Of a stretch of DNA of 41,535 nt, positions 33,671 through 41,535 are shown in pieces. Origin of the DNA: Chlorokybus atmophyticus (lineage: Eukaryota > Streptophyta > Chlorokybophyceae > Chlorokybales > Chlorokybaceae); assembly GCA_009103225.1 (NCBI GenBank), contig RHPI01000398.1, forward strand, positions 3,668 to 45,202, written 5' to 3'. The notes under the pieces are model-generated. The model had not been told where the DNA came from. It searched no databases and was given only the letters and a program-made list of their open reading frames with translations. The position numbers and the translations under genes were made by a program. The first letter of the stretch is position 1. Every line of letters starts with the position of its first letter.

Positions 33671-35714
33671 ATGGCGGGTGTAGGCAGACTGACAGAGGAG
33701 GGTATAGTTGAGCACACCACCAGCGTCATTGTCTGCGACTTTGCAGAGCTGTTTAGAACTAGCATGGTGGATGGTGCAGCGTATTTAGCGTGCGACTGCA
33801 AGTTGTTCCGCGCCATGGGTCTGCCAGTGGGAGTCATCTCCAAGCTTATGCATGACATCAAAAGTACCGCTCCGCCAGTGCAGACGCTCACAAGTGGCAC
33901 CGAGTCTGACATCATCAACCCTGTGGAGCCTGGCTTCCTGCCACCACAAAGCAGTCCGACATACCCCACCGCCCAAAGGTGCTTCCGCGTGAAAGGCGAC
34001 GCTAGCGCAGGCATCCCAACAGGTAATGTCCACTTGCTCTCTGTCATGGCCTACATTTGATCCACCTGCGCTGAACTTTCATTTCGTTTCGTTGTTGCCA
34101 TGTCGCAGTATTGAACATGGAACCAGTGCGTGCGGAATGCCAGGCAGTGTGACTGCTGAGTGCCTTGCATTTGCTGTAGGCCGTTCATAAGTCTCATGCT
34201 CGTGTTTGCTCTTGGTTTATTGCAACGTGGTACATGCTAGTGCGGACTGCATGCAGGCATAGACACCGTATGTCTTCTGCTAAGAGTTATGGTGTCTGCA
34301 CAGGCGTGCAGTTTTTTCTGACACAGACTTGGAAAGGTCAGTCCATGGTCATGCAGGACAACTGGCGGATCCTGCTGCATGTCATTGAGAAGCACTTCCC
34401 CAACGGCTCTGCAAGGAATGCCAACTTCCAGATAAGCTCAGCCGACATCGACAAGCGACGAGAGTGCATCAGAGAAGTCTTCAACGAACACAAGCCCCTG
34501 GTTTGGGGCGACTACAAACTTGCATGGGATGAGGGTGAGTGCACATGTTGTCTCATGTATTGCTGCATTGCCTGTACACTCTGCAGCTGCTGCACATGGT
34601 GAAATGCATACTTATGCGCATGGGTGCAGTGTGGATACAGAGGCAGTTTACTGAGAAGGTCATCAACAACTGCAAGCGCGGCAACCGCAACGGCCGCACA
34701 GAGGAAGAGCGCAAACAGGCGGCGCGGGATAAGCGAGTTCGCACCGGTGGGTCGGGTGCAAACTCCACATCTGTTGGCCAGAGCTCGGAGCGCTTCAGCC
34801 AGTATAACCACCAGAAGGGTTCAGAGGTTGTGCTGCTTGGCATATGGCTGGATGCACAGCATGCCATTGCACCGCCATTGGATGTGCAACTGCAAGAGGC
34901 ATCTGCAGCAAGGTACAATGTATGTTGCGGCGCATTGTTGTTGTAGCATGCCAGATGTTGCAAATCTACATGCATGGACAAGTGCATGTTATGATTTAAT
35001 AGCTTCTTGTGCCAGGGAGCCAGCGTTCACTACAGTAGCAGTGGCAAAGGGGATTGTCAAAAGCATCCTTCCAGGAGCATCCTGCCTCGCTCATACGCCG
35101 TCCAGATCACGTGTTGTGCGCCGTGCGAGTGTTGGAGCGCGAAGGATGCCCGCATTTGCAGACCAGCATACGAGAAAGATGGCTGGCACGGAGAGTATGC
35201 GCATCGTCTAAGCGAGCGGGTAAGATATAACTTTATATTCTATGTACACAACACTAAAATGCAGCCTGTTTCACTCATATGTATGCGCTTGTGTATGTGT
35301 GTAAACAGGTGGGTCAAGAAATCGCATGGCCAGCATTTTTGTGCACACAAGATGCTGTATGCCCCTGCCCCGATTGCAGTGAAAGCAGTGACGTAAACTG
35401 CGGCATCGCTGACTGTTTTCAATGGTGTTTCAAAGAACACGCCTGTGCCACCCCGCCTGAGGTCCCTTCGCTCAAAGGTAACAACGAGGTGAGTCATAGT
35501 CAATATGTTAGAGTTGTCATCGCCGTAGATGCTGCTGTCTCACACTGTCGCGGGGTCGCAAAACGCAGACCCAAGCTTGTTTGGAACCTATGAAGAGCGG
35601 GTCCGCGCCGCTGCTGCCTGCTGCGATGTGAAGGAAAACCCCTCAGACTCCATTTTGCACAAGGTCTTGGTTGCGCATCGTGTTACATACGGAGCTGCTG
35701 TTTACCACCCGTGA
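33671..35714 (+). CDS. SAM-like and Cys-rich protein of unknown function, divergent to transposase
   Basis: Six exons: 33671-34022, 34304-34534, 34630-34912, 35003-35219, 35309-35488, 35529-35714. Phases agree and lengths sum to 1449 nt (482 aa). The ATG is in the strong context ACCATGG. Residues about 8-60 resemble a SAM domain (DFAELF, MVDGAAYLACD, LFRAMGLPVGVISKLMHDI). The middle is basic and charged (KRGNRNGRTEEERKQAARDK). The second half is Cys-rich: ITCCAPCECW, then CPCPDCSESS with further Cys and His up to FKEHAC, likely zinc-binding. Exon 4's acceptor is chosen (AATAG at 35002) because it keeps this frame open to a donor; another acceptor would end the protein at 35211. Beside a transposase, it may be the element's accessory DNA-binding protein, but no family is recognised. 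Confidence 0.6.
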
Positions 35715-35838
35715 GCGAATCGACGAGTTGCTGAGGGTTGCATTTTACAAGCGCTGGGTCAAGTGGGAGGGAGACCACGAGATCGTATGGTGGTTAACGA
35801 ATAAGAAGCCAGGAAGCATTGGCGTGCTGAGTATCTGA
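35690..35838 (+). pseudogene. possible out-of-frame C-terminal extension
   Basis: Overlapping the 3' end of the SAM-like gene, a second frame (about 35665-35838) reads as ordinary protein: TTRERIDELLRVAFYKRW, then an acidic/aromatic stretch with EIVWW, ending at TGA. It could be the original C-terminus cut off by a frame shift shared by both arms, or be reached by an intron I did not identify. Confidence 0.35.
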
Positions 35839-36064
35839 TGCCTGGCAAGGCAGCGCGCAGGGCTGCTTTGTGCGTGTTGCCGCAAGCTAACGCTCTAGTA
35901 GGGTTATAAGCAGCAAATTTGGCTAGCAAATTGTACATACATGTACTTGCACTAATAAACCATTTCATGGTCTTCTGCAAGTTTCACTACGGGTGCATTG
36001 CGAGTTGCCAACTGGCGTTGTTGTACAGTTCTTATGCATGCTTTTGGCAATTCGCATGACGATG

Positions 36065-36690
36065 AATCCATGCATGGTAAAACTGCCAGGAATGTTTCTC
36101 GTGATGATGCATCTTCCCAACACTGGCATAACAATTGTGCCATACTCGTCGTGAAAGTGTGCACCATGCATGTGGTGATGGTTGGACCATGGTGGTCATG
36201 AATGTCGTGACCAACACTGGTGATGTCGGTCATGCCATAGTGGTGATGACTGTTTCCACCATACATGGCGTCACGGTTATGCCGCCATGGTGCCAACTGT
36301 CATGACCACAACTGGTATGAATGTCATGTCACACTGGTGTCTATCGTCAAAACCATTTATAGTGTGACTGTCATGCCGCAGTGGCCATGTATACCGGTTA
36401 CAGCCATACCAGTGTGGTCCGCGGACCAACAACGAGGTGGTAACATACCATGCATGGCATGAAGATTACAACCCATGGTGGTCTTGACCGTTTGCACCAC
36501 ATCTGGTGTAACCTTACCACCATGACTGGTGTGGATTATTCGGCACCATACTGGCAGTGAATCTTGATTGTAATCACACCGATATGGTCCGCGAACTAGC
36601 AACGAGATGGTAACATTGCACCATTAATGGTCGTCGGACGTTGCCACCATACTGTAGGCACATGGTTGTGAGTCTGGTCCTGACCCGTGA
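36065..36690. repeat. ACCA-N4-TGGT palindrome array, right inner block
   Basis: Inverted copy of 23863-24490, almost identical base for base, running from the 3' flank of the SAM-like gene to the LTR. The palindromic core makes units read alike on both strands. Confidence 0.85.
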
Positions 36691-37362
36691 TGTGACGGTG
36701 CTCGTGCCTTGCTACCTGTGAGTTGGTCCAATCCACAACTCTCTCACCAAGGCACAGTATTCACACCGGAACCTTGCCCCCTCTGCCAAGCACACACACG
36801 CGCCCCGCCACTCGCGTACGCACGCGCATGCGCTCGAAGCTACACACCGACTTGTGTAGCGCCTTGGGTCGTCACACAAGTAAGCACACACCAGTGGCCA
36901 CACGCTAGCAACTTCTGCTAACCACCACCAAGCTTGCACACCAGAAACTAGGGAGCTGAAGGTTGTATTGCAAATTGTAGAATGTCACTTTTATACCTAC
37001 CAGTCTGCACATGCTACTGTCTAGACGACTCTAGCGCTAGACGGAACTAGAAGCTAAGATATTCTTGCAGAATCTTGTAGTACACTTCTAGACCTTTCCA
37101 ACGCACCAAAGATCTCCTAATTTGCTGCTCATATGGTCAAGTTATACTACTTGGCGCCCGGTCCTTCCAGAAATCTGGTCGAGCCCTTCTCGACTGGCCC
37201 TCCGTTTTCTGGCACCTTCCGGACTGGTCTTGGGGCCCCGGTCGATATCCGCGGCAGACTCAGAACTCGCCGATATCCGCCACAAGTCATAAAAAACATG
37301 TACCTTACAAATAAGGCCTAAGATGGCCATGAAAATCACAAAATTTGGCCTTGACTGTTAAA
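36691..37362 (-). repeat. 3' LTR of the right-arm chromovirus copy
   Basis: 672 bp, near-identical reverse complement of 23191-23862, including the altered TT terminus. The polypurine tract follows at 37363-37375 on the minus strand. Confidence 0.93.
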
Positions 37363-37795
37363 CTCCTCCCCCCCTAGGTGAGCTTCGTCCTCGAAGCTCG
37401 CAAGGTTGTTGTCGAGCAAGATAGTCACGCACAACGTCTTGAGCATTCGTCAAGTGTGCCTCTGGCTCCCAGGATGCTTCATGCAACGGATAGCCCTTCA
37501 ATTTCACTAAGAACTTGCGCACGCCATGCACAAACTTCTCACCCAGGATGTCTTCTACCTCCCACTCTGGTTCACCATCCGTGCCAACTTCGGGGGGCGG
37601 CCTTTCTGGCGGTTGTCCTTGATATGCTTTCAGAAGGGAGACGTGAAAAACGGGGTGCACACGCATGGTGTTGGGTAGCTCCAGTTTGTACGCCACGTCC
37701 GAGATAACTTTGCTGACCTTAAATGGTCCCAACCAGCGTTTATTCAGCTTGCAAACTCCCGTACGCACCTGGACGTGCTTCGCGGAGAGTAACAC
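37358..37795 (-). pseudogene. integrase C-terminal part with chromodomain, right copy
   Basis: Same reading as 22758-23195: GPY/F-type module and chromodomain with WEVEDILGEK. No difference was noticed in this segment. It is detached from the integrase core by the shared TAG. Confidence 0.88.
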
Positions 37796-37807
37796 AATGT
37801 CGCCTTC

Positions 37808-38857
37808 CTAAAACGTGAGGCGTCGGCGATGCGCGTCCGCGTACTGCTTCTGCCGATTTTGTGCCACCAATAGCGCCTCCCTAGCTGCCTTGTTAATGTC
37901 CGCGCACTTTGTAAGGAAGTCATTAGCTGCCTCCACACGCACGTCATGTCGTCGCGGTGTCCATGCCGTCAACGGTGTCAATGGATGTTGCCCATAGTTC
38001 ATAAGGAAGGGAGTGACACCTGTGCTTGCATTGTGGTGGTTGTTGATCGCAAACTCAACCAACTCAAGCAGCTCCGCCCAATTGTCTTGTCGCGCGTTAA
38101 CGTAGCAACGCAGCATGTCCTCGATCACACAGTTGGCCCGCTCCGTTTGCCCATCAGTTTGCGGGTGGAATGCCGTGATAAACTTCAGTGTGGTACCCAG
38201 TGCACTATGCAGCGCCTCCCAAAACTTACTTGTAAAGCGCGGGTCGCGATCACTCACAATGCTTCGTGGTAACCCATGAGAACGAAATACATGCTTCACG
38301 AAAAAGCGTGCTGCCTCCGGTGCCGTGCAAGACTCACTACACGATGCCAAGCGTACCATTTTGCTGGTTTTGTCGACGAACACAAGTATAGCGTCGTACC
38401 CTTCTTTTGTCGTTGGTAGCCCCGTGATAAAGTCCATGGTAACTTGCTCCCACTTGGACAATGGCACAGGGAGAGGTTGCAGCAACCCACCTGGCTTTTG
38501 GTTGCTTGCCTTCACCCTTTGGCATGCGTCGCACAACGCCACGTAGTCGCGCACATCGCGATGCATCTCTCGTCAGTAAAAATACTGCTTCAAGCTTGCC
38601 AAAGTCCTTTCCAACCCTTGGTGACCACCAATGGGCACGTCATGAGCTTCCTTCAGCAACTTCACGCGGATATGCGCGACGTTGGGGATGTACAAGCGCC
38701 CGTGGTGCCACAGCAGCCCGTCGCGCATTGACCAATGCCCACTTGTGTCCGTAGCTGCATTTTCCAGCTCTTGCAACAGTTTCATACCCTCCGTGTCTTC
38801 ACAAAGCACTTGCCGAATCAGGTCGGTCCACTCGGGCTGCACTTGAGCGAGTGGCAA
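37808..38857 (-). pseudogene. integrase, right copy
   Basis: Same two in-frame stops as the left copy (TGA at 38575-38573 splitting the zinc finger, TAG at 37810-37808). Catalytic motifs SDRDPRFTS and HPQTDGQTERAN are retained. Confidence 0.88.
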
Positions 38858-40021
38858 GCCTCAATTGCATTAAGCCGGCTCAGCGCGTCAGCAACACCAT
38901 TTGACGTACCGGGCTTGTACTTGATATCGAAGTCAAAAAGTTGAAAGAACTCAAGCCATCGAGCTTTTCTGCGACTCAGATGAGGTTGTGTTTGTAAGTA
39001 CCTCAGTGGAGAGTGATCCGTCTCCAGCACGAACTTTTTGCCTTCCAGAAAACAACGCCATTGTCGTAGCGCCATGACTTGCGCCAAAAGTTCCCTCTTG
39101 TGCACGGGGTAAATCAGCTCCGCACCACTCATCTTCTTGCTGAAGAATGCTACTGGTTGAAGGCCGTTGCCATGGTCTTGCTGCAAAACAGCTCCTACGG
39201 CTGTGTCGGACGCGTCGCAAGCCAAAATAAATGTCTTTTCCATGTCGGGGTGAGCCAGGACTGGTGCCTCCGTCAGCGCCTTCTTCAACGCAGCAAATGC
39301 ATGTTCCTCTGTTGCTGACCAGCTCCAAGGCTTTCCCTTCTTGAGTAGGGCAGTCAAGGGAGCAGCTATGCGCGAAAACCCCATGATAAACTTGCGATAA
39401 TACCCCGCAAGGCCTAAAAAGGACATCACCTCCTTTACATTGGTCGGGGCAGCCCACTCGCGCACCACCTGCACTTTGTTGGGGTCCGGCTTGATGCCTT
39501 CATGCGACACAATGTGGCCTAGGTACTCCACCTCTCGAAGCAAGAATTTGCACTTCTGTAGCTGGGCGTACAACTTGTGTTCGCGCAAACGCTGCAACAC
39601 GCGCCGTAGAAGTGCCACGTGCTCCTCCTTTGTTGTCGCGTACACCAAAATGTCGTCGAGGTACACGAGGACTCCCTTACCAATCAAATCAGCAAAAACG
39701 CTGTTCATAAGCGTTTGAAATGTTGCCAGTGCGTTCGTAAGTTCGAAGGACATGATCAACCACTCGTAGTGCCCATAACGTGTGTTAAATGCTGTTTTCT
39801 CCACATCCTCGGGCGCGATGCGGATTTGGTGATACCTCCAGCGAGATCAAGTGTTGTGAAGTACTGTGCACCTTGCAATTGCTCCAGCAACTCGTCGATA
39901 CGTAGGAGTGGAAAGCAATTCCTCTTCGTCATGTTGTTGAGAGCTCGGTAGTCGACGCACATGCGCAAGCTCCCGTTCTTCTTTCGTACAAACAAAATAG
40001 GTGCACCATAGGGGGACTTAC
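38818..40021 (-). pseudogene. reverse transcriptase and RNase H, right copy, truncated
   Basis: RNase H and the RT palm are open from about 39804 to 38818, with the catalytic YLDD intact (codons around 39652-39663). A single-base deletion near 39835 disrupts GGYHQ, and the 5' part of RT ends at the duplication junction 40021 after KSPYGAP. Confidence 0.88.
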
Positions 40022-40029
40022 ACACGGAT

Positions 40030-40335
40030 TGACGTTCAAGGACCATGAATGGTCCGTGACGCAGGACCGGGATGTCCCCCTGCTAAATGAAATTGGTGGA
40101 CTTTGCATGGTCTGTTTTTCATCGACAGTCGGACCATTCATGGTCCGAATTTCACGTGCATGGTACCATTGTCCCTTGGTACGCACCACTTAAGGTCCGG
40201 CCGATTACTGTTGCGTCAGGACCAGGTATGGTCCGGCCATCGGACCAGGGACTAAATCATGTCATTACAAAACTTCAATCATAACTGGTCCGGCCAGCGG
40301 ACCATGGACCGAAATTTATTATGGACCAATGTAAA
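40030..40335. repeat. ACCA-N4-TGGT palindrome array, right outer block
   Basis: Begins 9 bp after the truncated retrotransposon. Units are extended by G and C: GGACCATGAATGGTCC (40040), GGACCATTCATGGTCC (40131), GGACCAGGTATGGTCC (near 40220), and CCGGCCAGCGGACC. The 12-bp core is the same as in the other three blocks, with different linkers, so this is a sister block and not part of the inverted duplication. Confidence 0.75.
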
Positions 40336-40457
40336 TATAAGTGCAAATGCAGTAAAAGTTGATACATCTTTGCCGGCGGCACCGGCCACGCCCAACCTGC
40401 GGCGCACGAGGCCGCGGCCAGCTCCGCGGCGTTAGTGGAATGATTAGTCAAGAACAC
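40336..40457. other. GC-rich unassigned stretch
   Basis: Contains GCCGGCGGCACCGGCC and CCGCGGCCAGCTCCGCGG, both short palindromes. No gene recognised. Confidence 0.4.
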
Positions 40458-40530
40458 ACGCATCAGCCGGATTCGAACCCAGCACCTTTAGCATATCAAA
40501 GACGACGCCCTAACCACTAAGCTACAAGTG
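40458..40530 (-). pseudogene. tRNA-like sequence with intact pol III A and B boxes
   Basis: Minus strand. A box TAGCTTAGTGG (40524-40514) and B box GGTTCGAATCC (40479-40469) match the consensus exactly, 34 nt apart. The acceptor strands do not pair and the anticodon stem is ambiguous, so I do not call a working tRNA or an anticodon. A tRNA-derived SINE head or tRNA pseudogene is likely. Confidence 0.55.
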
Positions 40531-40565
40531 CACGTACCGGTAGGGTCGCATGGCAACTGTATCAT

Positions 40566-40880
40566 GTTGTTTATTGCATGCGCCGACAGCCGCTTGGCGA
40601 CTGTCGGCCGGCGGCAGTAATTGCCGATGGACAGTCGGAGATTGTGTGTCGCTTTGATAGGCCCACAGGCTGAGCCTATGCAATTGTAGCATTCATAGGC
40701 TGTACCAGTTACATGGACGGTGGTAAACTACATACCGGTAGCCGCGAACTCGGCGGTTGTCAATACGCCAGTACAATTTGTAGACTTGTTAGGGGCTGTC
40801 ATTGTGACAATGCTTAGTAATAGTAGCCAAATTGCGACTGTCAATGCAGCCAGTGTACCTTATCGGGCTGTCGATGATTC
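40566..40880. repeat. cluster of GACTGTCGG motifs in both orientations
   Basis: CCGACAG...CTGTCGG forms an inverted repeat at 40571-40597; related words recur: GGACAGTCGG (40630), GGCTGTCATT (40794), GCGACTGTCAATG (40833), GGGCTGTCGATG (40864). Spacing is irregular. No coding potential. Confidence 0.5.
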
Positions 40881-41390
40881 TGTGGTCGCATGAGGCTTTT
40901 ATAGGCCATTTATGAGGTTATACAAGTAAGGCTATAAGTCATAACATCTGACATTGCTTGCGCTTTCGTTTCGTACAAAATATTAAAACCAATCATGCCA
41001 TAAATTACGCTTAGCAATGCAACATGCGAACAGCATCAACATATGTATTCATGGTATGATGATAACGGTTGTGAACATTATGATAATGTACTAACCAACG
41101 AACTATTTAATGCAATCAACACGCGCAATGCATGGATGTAAATTTGATATAGTATTTATTGTAGATTATGTAATTGTACAGTAATCAAAACACTTTGTAC
41201 AATCGCATTTGTATACATTATTGAAGATGTATATAATTTTGCATATGAAAGGTCTAATGCACATGTGTACGCGCATTAATATACTTACAACATTGTATGT
41301 ACATGAAATAATAGATATGAAGTAATTGCACGGCTGCAACTGCGGCCGCAATACGTCAACAATTTTTGCTTGTATACCTTAAGCCTATTC
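40881..41390. other. AT-rich stretch without assigned features
   Basis: No coding signal, RNA gene or mobile element recognised. Confidence 0.45.
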
Positions 41391-41394
41391 CTAC

Positions 41395-41525
41395 ATGCAC
41401 ACACACACACGTATATTTATCAATATATATACATATGCATGTATACATATATATATACATATATATATGTGTATATATACACATATATTTATATGTATAC
41501 ACATATCCATTTATACATATATAGG
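41395..41525. repeat. CA/TA simple sequence
   Basis: A short (CA)n run followed by alternating (TA)n with TACATATA, GTATATATAC and related words to near the window end; strongly self-complementary. Confidence 0.85.
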
Positions 41526-41535
41526 CCACAAGTGG

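Larger units (their letters stand above)
36691..40021 (-). mobile_element. chromovirus, 5'-truncated inverted copy
   Basis: Inverted duplicate of 20533-23862: 3' LTR, chromodomain, integrase, RNase H and most of reverse transcriptase. Gag, protease and the 5' LTR are absent; identity with the left element stops at 40021, in the middle of RT. It shares the integrase stops and the TT-starting LTR with the left copy but differs elsewhere: YLDD intact, no frame break at the RT/RNase H junction, and a one-base deletion near 39835 in the GGYHQ motif. It also shares the sequence outside the LTR, so it arose by segmental duplication and not by independent insertion. Confidence 0.93.

Noticed and set aside
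36691-40021. Independent second insertion of the chromovirus
   Set aside because: The copy shares old lesions and the sequence outside the LTR with the left element, so it is part of the inverted duplication.

Overview
This is nuclear DNA of a eukaryote, most likely a protist or alga. Genes carry many short spliceosomal introns, the mobile elements are typical eukaryotic classes (a chromodomain Ty3/gypsy element and an En/Spm-CACTA-type transposase), and there is an interstitial tract of TTAGGG telomere repeats. I cannot name the species from sequence alone.

Left part (1-12.6 kb): genic. A probable minus-strand gene of unknown function (six phase-compatible exons, 1122 to about 2577) lies head to head with a complete gene for homomeric, multidomain acetyl-CoA carboxylase (2711-12585, plus strand). 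I could reconstruct 29 exons giving 2284 codons plus stop, with biotin carboxylase, biotin carrier and carboxyltransferase parts in the usual order.

Middle-left (12.6-17.5 kb): no protein gene that I can support. It holds a degenerate tRNA-Leu-like sequence, clusters of short palindromic motifs, an 87-bp hairpin repeat present twice, and the first stretch of an array built on the 12-bp palindrome ACCA-N4-TGGT.

17.5-40.3 kb: a complex of mobile DNA. A nearly full-length but decayed chromovirus (17521-23862) sits against the ACCA-N4-TGGT array. From 20533 to 27338 the sequence is repeated in inverted orientation at 33249-40021, giving arms of about 6.8 kb around a 5.9-kb centre. Each arm has the 3' half of the chromovirus, a palindrome array, and a six-exon gene for a roughly 480-aa protein with a SAM-like N-terminus and a Cys-rich C-terminal half. 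On the right this gene is divergently arranged with a tnp2 (En/Spm-like) transposase gene that fills the centre and is broken by stops and frameshifts. On the left only the first part of the transposase remains, with an altered zinc finger. The simplest model, which is inference, is a large CACTA-like element encoding a transposase and a second SAM/Cys-rich protein, with palindrome arrays as candidate binding sites, later duplicated in inverted orientation and invaded by the retrotransposon. Telomere-like repeats and CACTAC-rich sequence lie in the centre.

Right end (40.3-41.5 kb): a tRNA-like sequence with perfect pol III A and B boxes, another palindromic motif cluster, and TA-rich simple sequence. 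Two single N positions at 19462 and 20212 are flanked by direct duplications and look like unmerged contig ends.
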